A stretch of DNA of 54,316 bases, from the IMG/VR virus record IMGVR_UViG_3300029258_005835, positions 1 to 54,316 of that record; one strand, given 5' to 3'. The notes under the pieces were generated by a model. It had not been told where the DNA came from. It worked only from the letters and a program-made list of their open reading frames with translations, and did no database searches. Position numbers and translations under genes: made by a program. Shown in pieces: positions 22,342 to 30,374 of this stretch (the stretch's first letter is position 1; each line of letters begins with the position of its first letter). The DNA comes from a virus.

Positions 22342-22551
22342 ATGGCAAGACGAGTGACGATGACGAGGGGAGATGCTAGGAAACTGCTCGCCGATGCGGG
22401 TGTTGATTGGAGGGAGGACTACCACACGCTCCGTTCCAGCGAGGTAGACAAGGTGCTCGCCGTCGCCAAGCTGTATGGGTATCGTCGGTCACGGGGGGCT
22501 TCGGGGTCCAAGGCACGAATGTTCTTCCAGATGCTACAGAGAATGAGGTAG
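22342..22551 (+). CDS. Small basic protein, 69 aa
   Basis: ATG 22342 follows GGGAGGATCGAG. It contains two predicted helices (TRGDARKLLADAGVDW and SSEVDKVLAVAKLYGYR) in a helix-turn-helix-like arrangement, then an Arg/Ser/Lys-rich end. Possible DNA-binding role, unproven. Confidence 0.55.
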   Translation: MARRVTMTRGDARKLLADAGVDWREDYHTLRSSEVDKVLAVAKLYGYRRSRGASGSKARMFFQMLQRMR

Positions 22552-22583
22552 GAGGCCGACGATGGGAACACAGGAGGTGAATC

Positions 22584-22970
22584 ATGCCATCTAGGGTGCG
22601 GATATACGACAATGGAGGAAAGACCGTTGACCGCTACACGCTGGTGGTGCCCAGCGTAGATGAGCCAAGAAAGCTGGATATGTACGGTTTCAACGCAGCG
22701 CCGTACCACCCGCAGGGGTTTGGTCAGTATGCTGGCTCGTACGACCAGATGGGGTCGTACTCACATCTCGGTAAGCTGGTTCCTCTATCTGCTCTGCCGG
22801 AGCAGGCGCAGCGGTTTGTGCGTGAGACGCTGACTACACCGTTACCGGACGGGTATGGGATGCCTCTGCCGACGTCTTGGCCGGGGAAGACGAAGCCCAA
22901 GTCTCCAGCCAAGCGGAAGCCTGCTAAGAGGTCACGGAACTCACCGTCTGGTATCCAGAGGATGAGGTAG
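22584..22970 (+). CDS. Unknown protein with Gly/Tyr-rich middle and basic tail, 128 aa
   Basis: ATG 22584 after ACAGGAGGTGAATC. Residues 1-30 resemble a small beta domain of a kind seen in phage and plasmid proteins (VRIYDNGGKTVDRYTLVVPS). The middle is Gly/Tyr/Ser/Pro-rich and the last 30 residues carry clusters of Lys, Arg, Pro and Ser. The basic tail points to nucleic-acid contact. Function unknown. Confidence 0.6.
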   Translation: MPSRVRIYDNGGKTVDRYTLVVPSVDEPRKLDMYGFNAAPYHPQGFGQYAGSYDQMGSYSHLGKLVPLSALPEQAQRFVRETLTTPLPDGYGMPLPTSWPGKTKPKSPAKRKPAKRSRNSPSGIQRMR

Positions 22971-22975
22971 AGCCG

Positions 22976-23161
22976 ATGGCGAAGCGAAAGCCAGCCTCTC
23001 GAACCAAGAGCAAGCGCAAGACGGACAAGCGCCGGAAGAGCACGACCGCGCAGAGTGCCGCTGGTGGGCACGATACCAAGTCTCGCAAGAAGTACGACCG
23101 AGGCGGCAGGGTGGAAGCCTACACCTTCGGGGAAGCACTCGGCGGTAAGAGTTGGCCGTAG
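22976..23161 (+). CDS. Very basic small protein, 61 aa
   Basis: Five nt after the previous gene. The first 45 residues are almost all Lys, Arg, Ser and Thr (MAKRKPASRTKSKRKTDKRR), followed by DRGGRVEAYTFGEALGG. It resembles histone-tail-like or DNA-condensing virion peptides. Function inferred from composition only. Confidence 0.55.
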   Translation: MAKRKPASRTKSKRKTDKRRKSTTAQSAAGGHDTKSRKKYDRGGRVEAYTFGEALGGKSWP

Positions 23162-23189
23162 GGCCGCAGGACGCGAGGAGGTAGACAAG

Positions 23190-23333
23190 ATGGCGAGGAA
23201 AATGACGTACGCAGTTCGATTGGCCGGAGGTGAGTGGGGACGTACCAACAACGCCCTACAGTTCTGGTGCCGATGTGATAGACTGGCCTACATTTGCCGC
23301 CACAGGGCGGAGGATATACCCCGCATTCACTAG
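23190..23333 (+). CDS. Small Cys/His protein, 47 aa
   Basis: ATG 23190 follows GAGGAGGTAGACAAG. Contains FWCRCDRLAYICRHRAED: two CxC/CxxH-like pairs able to bind one metal. Basic N-terminus. Function unknown. Confidence 0.5.
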   Translation: MARKMTYAVRLAGGEWGRTNNALQFWCRCDRLAYICRHRAEDIPRIH

Positions 23334-23414
23334 TGATGTTAGGAAGACGGCAGGGCGGAAACGGTCGAGGAGGTAATCGAGATGGGCGGACCACACAGAT
23401 AGGAGGACAGGACC

Positions 23415-23630
23415 ATGGCAGCAGGAACGCTGATGACGAGTACTCTCCCCACGATTATCGGGGCTGGGGTCGTGTCCCGCACCACGGACACCATGTTCGG
23501 GCGGCACGAACGGGGCACCAAGCGTCGGTCGCGGAGGGCCGCTGGGCAGCGAGTCGGGAACCGGAAGGTCCACATCGGGCCGCGCGGTGGGCAGTACATC
23601 ATGAAGAGTGGCCGGAGGGTCTACATCTAG
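23415..23630 (+). CDS. Small basic protein with GPRGG motif, 71 aa
   Basis: ATG 23415 follows AGGAGGACAGGACC. A hydrophobic N-terminal 20 residues (ST-LPTIIGAGVV) is followed by an Arg-rich core and the ending KVHIGPRGGQYIMKSGRRVY. The G-x-RGG-x-Y-x4-G-x-x-x-Y pattern recurs at the ends of many viral proteins as a short beta hairpin. Function unknown. It closes the left gene train. Confidence 0.55.
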   Translation: MAAGTLMTSTLPTIIGAGVVSRTTDTMFGRHERGTKRRSRRAAGQRVGNRKVHIGPRGGQYIMKSGRRVYI

Positions 23631-23741
23631 GAGGGTTCCCTCCACCTCAACCAGCACTACTATTATCCCCTAACTACACACTCCGCACCCTCCCACACCG
23701 CCATCCCCAGCTACTATTCCCAGAAGATTATTGGGATACCG

Positions 23742-23771
23742 TTGACAAACTATTGCCTCCGGTAGTATAAT
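23742..23771 (+). promoter_or_regulatory. Perfect sigma-70 promoter of the first envelope operon
   Basis: TTGACA at 23742-23747, 18-nt spacer, TATAAT at 23766-23771, 43 nt before the start of the 23815 gene. The rest of the 184-nt gap (23631-23814) holds no gene that I can see. Confidence 0.85.
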
Positions 23772-23814
23772 ACCAAGCAACAATCCAGCAACCTGCCGCA
23801 GGAGGTATGGAGCG

Positions 23815-23997
23815 ATGAGAAAGCAAACCAAACCCCGATGCCCGCACTGCAAGCGGACGATCCCCGTCACTCGCCACAGCATCCACAGGCGTCCAGACGG
23901 GACGACCTACTCCCGCTGGATGTGCCGCGACTGCGGGGCCACGTTCCTCCAGCGCGCGGACAGGCGGCGCACGGGGAACTACAGGAGCAAGTACTAG
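23815..23997 (+). CDS. Stand-alone zinc-ribbon protein, 60 aa
   Basis: ATG after GCAGGAGGTATGGAGCG. KPRCPHCKRTIPVTR and RWMCRDCGATFLQRA build one four-Cys zinc ribbon, with strongly basic flanks. It is the first gene after the consensus promoter, so it may regulate the envelope operon. It is of the same layout as the 21831 and 43474 proteins. Confidence 0.7.
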   Translation: MRKQTKPRCPHCKRTIPVTRHSIHRRPDGTTYSRWMCRDCGATFLQRADRRRTGNYRSKY

Positions 23998-24021
23998 GTA
24001 GCCGAAAGGGAGGACAGCGCT

Positions 24022-27000
24022 ATGGCGACGAACAAGGAACGTCAGGCTGAACTCCGAGCGCGGTCGGCGGCACGGAAGGCCGCGGGAGCGGTTGCGCCAC
24101 CGACCGCCGATCCAGCACCGACGCCCAAGCTCGACCCAGGCGCCCCGATGTCTCCGTCGACGATACCGACATCTGCGCCCGAACCCAAGGTCGACCTAGG
24201 CGCTCCAATGTCCCCATCGACCATACCGACGACCGTGTCTGAGCCGACGCAGCCGGAACCCACACCGACTGTCGTAGGTGTTGTAGGCGCCCCGCCGACC
24301 GTCCCTGCCCCCTTCGCACCAACCCCAGAGGGCGTGAAGGCCGCCGAGGAGCACTACGGTTCACCGGAGGCTGTTCAGGAGGCTGCCGCCCAGCAGGTGA
24401 AGGCAGTAGAAGAAGCACAGGCACCGACGATAACGCCTTCCCCAACAGGCCCAGTACCCGGAAGCATCGAGTGGTACCGACAGCGGGGGATCAACGTCAT
24501 CATGCCTCGCCCTTCCACAGCCGAGGAGATAGTCGAGTCCGAAGCAGAGCGCGCAGAGCAGGGGCTGGAGCCGTCCCTGCCACCCGAGGTTGTAGAGCAG
24601 GCACGAGCGGCTGTGGAAGCAGGAGAAGGCGCGTCCCCGCAGGTCGCCATCCAACACCTACTGGAGACGACGGGCAAGCTGCCGGAACTGCACCCCGACC
24701 AGATAGCTGCTGCCTTGGGCGAGAAAGCGACCGCCGAATACCTTGAACTTGCTGGAGTGGAGAACGCCGCAGCCGTCGCCGCCGCAGCCGCTTCTCGGGC
24801 GGAGGCAGAGTTGAAGCTGCGTGCCGCAGCCGGACTGGGTGTGTCCGACCCCATAACCGCCTCCGACATCCTCAAGGTGATCGGGAGCGTGGGATCAGGA
24901 GAAGCGACGGCGCTGATGGAGCAGGCGGGATACGCGAACCCGCAGGAGTTCGTTTCCTCGGCGGAACAGGCGGCACAGATGCAGGAGGCCATCACGGGGA
25001 GCGCGTCCTACATCGACGCCGAGGGGAACATAGACCTTATCGCAATGACTCGCGACCGAGGTGTTGAGCAGGCGGCGGCTGACCTCGCTGCCATGGGCGC
25101 GGTCGGTTATGAGGCGCAACTGAAAGCGGTAGGAGCAGCCCTTCCGTACATCGACGACGAGGGCTATATCAATGTCGATGAGTTCTCCAAGTTCTACGGC
25201 ACCGAGGAGGCCGTGAAGATGCTCGGTGACTTGGGCGTGGGAGGTGCCGCGGAGCTGGAGGAGAAGATACGCCACCAGTCGAACCCCTACAGAGGGCAGG
25301 CGTGGTGGGATGCTTGGTACGAGCAGAGGGCGCAGGATGAGGCTACAGCCAAGGCCGAGATAGCCCAGATGATCGACGACAAGACCGAGCGGGGTCTTAT
25401 CGCGAGTTGGTACGACCAGAAGAGGGCGCAGGACGAGGCGAAAGACCTGTTGCAGCAGCAGGGAATCATCATGTATCAGGAACCGCCTAAGCAGGCGTTC
25501 GTGGCCCCCGCTCTTGCCCTCCCTGCTGGGGCTGTACTTCCGGCCTTGGGTGGTCCTATAGGGGTAGCCCTCGGTGCTGTCGTCTTGGCTGGGATGCTTG
25601 CGTACCAGTACCGGGACGAGATAGCGGGTCTGTTCGACAGCAAGGCATCGTCCGGTGAACCTATCACAACAGCAGATGTCATGGCCGCTACCGGAGTCAG
25701 TCAAGCGCAACTTGCGAATATAAACTCCCGCGTTGCGGCGTTTGTCACGAAGCCAGAGGCGAATACGGTCGTGCCCGTAGCAATATCCGCGACCTCGACG
25801 GTAAGCCCGACGGTTGTGGTGCAGGAACCTCCTATACCAGCGACTGAGACGGTTCCGCTGGAGGATGCCGTAGCCGCTGCTGAGACGTTTGTGCCGCCGA
25901 TGGTACAAGAGGTCGAGACATCACCGTTCCCGTCAGCCCCCGCCATCGAGCCAGAGCCGGAGACCTTCACCCACGTTCTACCGAAGACGTTCGGTCTGCG
26001 TGATCCGGCGACGGGTGAACCGCTCCCCGAGGGGCTGATGGTCAGCCCTCAATGGGAAGAAGCTGTTGTCAAGCTGGCGAGGGATATGTACAACATACCC
26101 CGACACGTGCCGCTCGATAGCGAGACGTTCCACAAGCTGAATCCACTCATCATGCGGAGCGCCGCCGGGGAAGCTGTCACCATGCCGGATATCACGCTCA
26201 GTGGCACAACATACACGGTCCCCGAGGTTGCCCCAGTCGGGCACCTTACGCAGACTTTCATCGGTAGTCTTTCCGGTGAGGAGGCTAGGGACTTTGCTAT
26301 GGCTGTTGCCGTGACATCTGTGAGTGATGGCCTCGTGGGCGACGTGGAACCTGGTCTCTCTGCCGCCGAACTTCGTGATGTGTTATACATACGAGCTGCG
26401 GAGACATTGCACAATATGGCTGGGGACTTGTCTCCCGATACTGCGGCCGCCCTCCAGCCTTTTATCCTCTCGTTGGCGCTGAAGGCTACGGATACCGGCT
26501 TGGCGTCCGGTGCGTACGATATTTATGCGAGTCGTATGCCGACAGAGCCGACGACGCAAGAGTTGTTCGAGGAGGCTATGGCGACCCCCGTCGCTCCTGC
26601 GGATGAATCGTCTGTCGCGCCCGAACCGACGGTTCTCGAGCCGGAGATTGTTGAGCCTGTGTCTACTGTGGTCGAACCCGCGTCCGTGGTAGTTGAGCCT
26701 GCGGATGCGGTTGGGCCGGTAGAGGCTGAGTCGACGGAATCGGTAGAAGCCGTTGAGCCTACAGTTCCTAGTGAAACGGTTGTTCCGGCAGAGGCTGCAC
26801 CCGCTACCGTTCCGGCTGCAACGACTACACCAGCAGTCGCGGTACTGGAGCCGGTGGAAGAGCTGGAGCAGCTTGTGCAGGAGGCGCAACTCGCTTCATT
26901 TGCTGACTTGTACAACAGCGCTGCTGCGTCGGAAGCAGCTGTCTCAGCTGGGGTGACAGCCGCGCAGGCACAGGCTGCTCTTCTCGACGCTATGGTCGTG

Positions 27001-28056
27001 GCAACGGACGCCGCAGTCGAGCAGGCGAGCACGCTGGAGAACAAGCCGTACTACCCGTCCGAGTTTCAAGAGAGCATCGCCCATGCTGTCAACGCCGCGC
27101 TGCTGGCGCACACCAGCACCATAGAGGACTCGAACGTGGCTGATTTCGTCAACTCAATCACGAAGCCTATCGTGAACACTACGGTCGATTCTGTTGCGGA
27201 TGCTCGGACGCGGTTGGGTGATCAAGCACAGACCCAAACACAAACTGAAGCACAAACGCAGACTCAAGCGCAGACTCAAACACAGGCCCAGACGCGGGTC
27301 GCGGTGCGGCCAAGGGTGAGAGCCATGCCTCGCGTGGCGGTACGGACAGCAGTGCAGACGCAGACGAGGACGCGGACGAGACCGATCCTTCCGCTGCCGC
27401 CCCCTGACGGGACTTCCCCTAAGCGGAAGACGGCCGTCGTGTCTCCCGGGTCGCTCGCGTGGGCGCAGGGCATCTTCTGGAAGTATATCCCGTGGCCGTG
27501 GACGGACAGGAAACCGAGGTCCACGCGGTACGCCCCCGAGGGAGCGCGTAATCCCGACGGGACGCGACCTGCGGACACGATACAGATTATCGGTCAACCG
27601 CCGGGGATCGTCCCCGAGAAGGTCAGCATCGACCTCGGGATTTCGGATATCTTCATAACCGACTACGGGAAGCGGATTGAGTTCGCGGGTCACGGGCAGC
27701 GAACGGATGTGGGGAAGCGGATAGACAGCACCACGAAGGGTATGTCCATCCCGTCCGTGGAGTCGAGGAGCACCGCTGAGGTCGCACCAGAGCCGCTCAG
27801 TCCGCGAATAGAAGGGTCGGAGCGTCCGGCGCGACCCGTGGCACCCTCCGAGCCGCCTGCGCCCGCCAAGAGGCGCACAGGGGAGGACAGCCCATATTTC
27901 GATGAGAAGCCGGACTGGCTGGGCGTCCCGACGGATCACCTCGACAAGCCGTGGGCACGGGAGCCATTCGAGAAGAAGACCAAGCCGCGAGGAGCGAAGA
28001 AGAGAAGCAGGACGCGGAAGGCGGATCAGACGGCGCTAGGAGGAATGCGAAGATGA
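24022..28056 (+). CDS. Very large Ala/Pro/Glu-rich membrane protein, 1344 aa
   Basis: No signal peptide. Residues 1-130 are Pro/Thr/Ala low complexity, with a near-repeat (LDPGAPMSPSTIPT / VDLGAPMSPSTIPT). Residues 130-490 are helical, with recurrent units of the form 'YG-x-EEAVKMLGDLGV' or 'DRGVEQAAADLAAMGA'. One or two hydrophobic segments at about 495-530 (LALPAGAVLPALGG and IGVALGAVVLAGMLAYQY) cross the membrane. The C-terminal half is acidic, then a Gln/Thr/Ala/Arg repeat (TQTQTEAQTQTQAQTQ) at about 1070-1095 and a basic end. Length and repeats would suit a scaffold, tape-measure or virion organiser. It heads the envelope operon and overlaps the next gene by ATGA. No homolog recognised. 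Confidence 0.75.
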   Translation: MATNKERQAELRARSAARKAAGAVAPPTADPAPTPKLDPGAPMSPSTIPTSAPEPKVDLGAPMSPSTIPTTVSEPTQPEPTPTVVGVVGAPPTVPAPFAPTPEGVKAAEEHYGSPEAVQEAAAQQVKAVEEAQAPTITPSPTGPVPGSIEWYRQRGINVIMPRPSTAEEIVESEAERAEQGLEPSLPPEVVEQARAAVEAGEGASPQVAIQHLLETTGKLPELHPDQIAAALGEKATAEYLELAGVENAAAVAAAAASRAEAELKLRAAAGLGVSDPITASDILKVIGSVGSGEATALMEQAGYANPQEFVSSAEQAAQMQEAITGSASYIDAEGNIDLIAMTRDRGVEQAAADLAAMGAVGYEAQLKAVGAALPYIDDEGYINVDEFSKFYGTEEAVKMLGDLGVGGAAELEEKIRHQSNPYRGQAWWDAWYEQRAQDEATAKAEIAQMIDDKTERGLIASWYDQKRAQDEAKDLLQQQGIIMYQEPPKQAFVAPALALPAGAVLPALGGPIGVALGAVVLAGMLAYQYRDEIAGLFDSKASSGEPITTADVMAATGVSQAQLANINSRVAAFVTKPEANTVVPVAISATSTVSPTVVVQEPPIPATETVPLEDAVAAAETFVPPMVQEVETSPFPSAPAIEPEPETFTHVLPKTFGLRDPATGEPLPEGLMVSPQWEEAVVKLARDMYNIPRHVPLDSETFHKLNPLIMRSAAGEAVTMPDITLSGTTYTVPEVAPVGHLTQTFIGSLSGEEARDFAMAVAVTSVSDGLVGDVEPGLSAAELRDVLYIRAAETLHNMAGDLSPDTAAALQPFILSLALKATDTGLASGAYDIYASRMPTEPTTQELFEEAMATPVAPADESSVAPEPTVLEPEIVEPVSTVVEPASVVVEPADAVGPVEAESTESVEAVEPTVPSETVVPAEAAPATVPAATTTPAVAVLEPVEELEQLVQEAQLASFADLYNSAAASEAAVSAGVTAAQAQAALLDAMVVATDAAVEQASTLENKPYYPSEFQESIAHAVNAALLAHTSTIEDSNVADFVNSITKPIVNTTVDSVADARTRLGDQAQTQTQTEAQTQTQAQTQTQAQTRVAVRPRVRAMPRVAVRTAVQTQTRTRTRPILPLPPPDGTSPKRKTAVVSPGSLAWAQGIFWKYIPWPWTDRKPRSTRYAPEGARNPDGTRPADTIQIIGQPPGIVPEKVSIDLGISDIFITDYGKRIEFAGHGQRTDVGKRIDSTTKGMSIPSVESRSTAEVAPEPLSPRIEGSERPARPVAPSEPPAPAKRRTGEDSPYFDEKPDWLGVPTDHLDKPWAREPFEKKTKPRGAKKRSRTRKADQTALGGMRR

Positions 28057-28535
28057 ACGACGACGAGGAACGCTACGAGGGCGAGGACAACGAGCAGGAT
28101 ATGGAGGACCAAGCAGCGGAGGAGGAACTGGAGAACGAGAGCGCCGCAGCTAGGCTGGCACCCGTGCGCCCCAGCGTAGCGACGCAGGCGGGGCGATTCA
28201 CAGGCGGTGCGATACGGTCTACGGGGAGCGCCCTGTACGGCCTCGGTCGGGCGATGGTCCCTGCTCCCTCACCTGACGGGGAATCCCCCAAGAGCGACGA
28301 CCCCGCAGCGGATGATCTGGACGACCTGTTCGAGGGTCCGCAGCCGGAGGACAACGATATGGCCATTGACCACCTTGTCGATGTGCCAGAAGAGGAGGAA
28401 CTTGACGATCTGCTGGATGTGGAGCCGGAGGACATCATGGGCGAGGCACCACCTCCCAGAGTCCGCAGGACGGGCAAGCCGTACGTCCCCAGCAGACAGT
28501 ACCCCTTGGCAGGAATGGGAGGGATGCAGGGGTAG
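28053..28535 (+). CDS. Acidic protein, 160 aa
   Basis: ATG 28053 overlaps the previous stop and follows CTAGGAGGAATGCGAAG. About a third of residues are Asp or Glu (NDDEERYEGEDNEQDMEDQA start, later PEEEELDDLLDVEPED). A short central region, FTGGAIRSTGSALYGLGRAM, may be a membrane-associating amphipathic helix. It may be an adaptor for the large basic-ended neighbour. Function unknown. Confidence 0.65.
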   Translation: MNDDEERYEGEDNEQDMEDQAAEEELENESAAARLAPVRPSVATQAGRFTGGAIRSTGSALYGLGRAMVPAPSPDGESPKSDDPAADDLDDLFEGPQPEDNDMAIDHLVDVPEEEELDDLLDVEPEDIMGEAPPPRVRRTGKPYVPSRQYPLAGMGGMQG

Positions 28536-28546
28536 GCGGTGAGGTT

Positions 28547-30007
28547 GTGAACACCAACACCAAGTTGACTCTCACGAGGCTACTGCTGGCTGTCGTCGTA
28601 CTGGCGACAGTTCTCGCTTTTGTCGCCTCGGGCGCCGTCGCTCATGCAGCCGACGACCCACCCGAGTTGTATGAGCATATCAACACAGGCGGCGATGGAA
28701 ACAGCCCGCGCATCGCCGTCGGCAACTATACGGCGCAGAAGTTCACATCCGATGACGAGGCTCACTCCGTCACCAACATCCGGTTGCCCCTGATGAGAGT
28801 CGGAGACCCCGAGTACGTGACGCTGGAACTGACCACCGCCACCTCCGGCAACGTCTCGACTGGGGTCGTGATCGCTGATGTAACGATAACGACCGTTCTG
28901 ATCCCGACCGACGACTATGCATGGATCGACTTCGATGTGAGTGATTCCGGCGCGTCGCTGGACGGCAACACGAGCTACGTCATTGTACTCAGCGCTCCGT
29001 ACGGCAACCTCACGAATGACTACATCCTCTGGCAATCGGACGTGGGAGGCGACGGTGACGATGACACAGTGGGGTCTCACTCCACGAATGCAGGGGTCAC
29101 GTGGACTCTCGACACACCGACCGACTACCTGTTCGAGATATGGGGCAGCGGGTCTCTGATTCTCTACGGTGCAAACGTCTTCTCTGACTACATCGAGGAC
29201 GACGACTGGATCATCGTCATTGAGTACGAGAACACGTACCCGCCCTACTACCCGTCCGAGACCGTGGCGTCGTACTTCTTTTTCCAGCTGCTCGATCTCG
29301 ACGGCAACATCACAGCGGAGACCAACGTCCGTATGTGGGAGCACCGACCGGGAAGCATCTACCTGAACGCCGATGAGACGTCCATCTTGGAGTGGGGGTC
29401 CGCATACACCGTGCGGATGATCGGGAACTTTGGCACCGAGCCGTACGTTGACTACGTACTGACCCCGCCCGACTGGCGCGGGCAGGAGCTGACTCTGCTG
29501 GACGACTGGGTCATCGCGCTAGCCCACGAGATAGCAGACGAAGAGGATGAACTCCTGACCGAGTTCGTCGCCGACTCGGGGGAGGTCCTGAACAGTCGTG
29601 GGCAGACCATATTCGCTATCGGCATCCCCTATCTGGGCACGGTGCGGCCCGACCTGATGGAGATGGCCGTGCTGTCCCCGATGCCAACTGATAAGCCCAG
29701 CTTCTCCGTCACGGAGACAGATATCGAGACCGAGCTGGGTACGGAGCTTACGGGTGTGCTTGACGACGGTCGGACGTACATCGGGGTCGAGGACACCGAG
29801 ACTATGGGTGGGATCGTGGTCATGGGAGTGTGCGGCGCAGCACTGGCCGTATCCGCCGTGTTCGGCCATCTGCTCGTCGGCGTCGCACTCAGCTACGTCG
29901 CGTTGATTGCGGCGACTGTCGTAGGGGCCGTGGACTGGGTGTACCTCGGCATCGTGACGTTCGCGATAGCCGTCGTGTGGGTCTATATTCATTTCAGTAA
30001 TAGGTAG
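28547..30007 (+). CDS. Secreted/anchored surface protein with three-TM tail, 486 aa
   Basis: GTG start after GGCGGTGAGGTT. A signal peptide (LTRLLLAVVVLATVLAFVAS, cleavage near AVAHAA) is followed by a beta-rich ectodomain with a carbohydrate-binding-like region (about 35-220) and a second beta domain (about 220-330). The C-terminus (about residues 415-484) holds three closely spaced TM helices (VVMGVCGAALAVSAVFGHLL and so on). The same plan, ectodomain plus C-terminal multi-TM anchor, recurs at 30371 and 44645. A role as spike or envelope protein is inferred. Confidence 0.75.
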   Translation: MNTNTKLTLTRLLLAVVVLATVLAFVASGAVAHAADDPPELYEHINTGGDGNSPRIAVGNYTAQKFTSDDEAHSVTNIRLPLMRVGDPEYVTLELTTATSGNVSTGVVIADVTITTVLIPTDDYAWIDFDVSDSGASLDGNTSYVIVLSAPYGNLTNDYILWQSDVGGDGDDDTVGSHSTNAGVTWTLDTPTDYLFEIWGSGSLILYGANVFSDYIEDDDWIIVIEYENTYPPYYPSETVASYFFFQLLDLDGNITAETNVRMWEHRPGSIYLNADETSILEWGSAYTVRMIGNFGTEPYVDYVLTPPDWRGQELTLLDDWVIALAHEIADEEDELLTEFVADSGEVLNSRGQTIFAIGIPYLGTVRPDLMEMAVLSPMPTDKPSFSVTETDIETELGTELTGVLDDGRTYIGVEDTETMGGIVVMGVCGAALAVSAVFGHLLVGVALSYVALIAATVVGAVDWVYLGIVTFAIAVVWVYIHFSNR

Positions 30008-30011
30008 TGGT

Positions 30012-30374
30012 ATGAGCGAGCGGATAGTTGGGAGAAAGGACAACGGGCTGCTGTGGGTGGCGATGCTGCTGACGCTCCTCGTCGCGGCTGATTTCATCAC
30101 GACGTATCTTTGCCTGACCGCTGGCAAGGGTCTCGTCGAGACGGGGATCGTGGCTCGTCATGTTGTTGACTGGGGTGGGTTGTCCGGCCTCGCCTTGCTC
30201 GATATGGTGGTGGTGTTGCTTCTGGTAGGTGCTGCGTCTCATGCGAAGGGTGTGTGCAGTCGGAGGGGAGAGCATGGCAAGGGTGAATGGGCCGCGCGGT
30301 TGACGTTGTACCCCTACATGATCGCCGTCGGTTACGCTGTCTTCAATAACGCCGGGTGGTTGCTGGTCGGATGA
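30012..30374 (+). CDS. Three-TM membrane protein, DUF5658-like, 120 aa
   Basis: Four nt after the previous stop. TM segments at about residues 14-36 (LWVAMLLTLLVAADFITTYL), 55-76 and 100-118. The ADFITTYLCL...LVETGIVAR pattern resembles the small DUF5658-type membrane family. The stop overlaps the next ATG (ATGA). Function unknown; it probably assists its coupled surface protein. Confidence 0.65.
   Translation: MSERIVGRKDNGLLWVAMLLTLLVAADFITTYLCLTAGKGLVETGIVARHVVDWGGLSGLALLDMVVVLLLVGAASHAKGVCSRRGEHGKGEWAARLTLYPYMIAVGYAVFNNAGWLLVG

Noticed and set aside
23381-23401. Six-codon frame with AGGAGG site
   Set aside because: Too short to support. Probably a leftover ribosome-binding site.
24895-25908. 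Long minus-strand frames opposite the 1344-aa protein
   Set aside because: Arg/Leu-rich composition typical of antisense shadow frames, no start signals.
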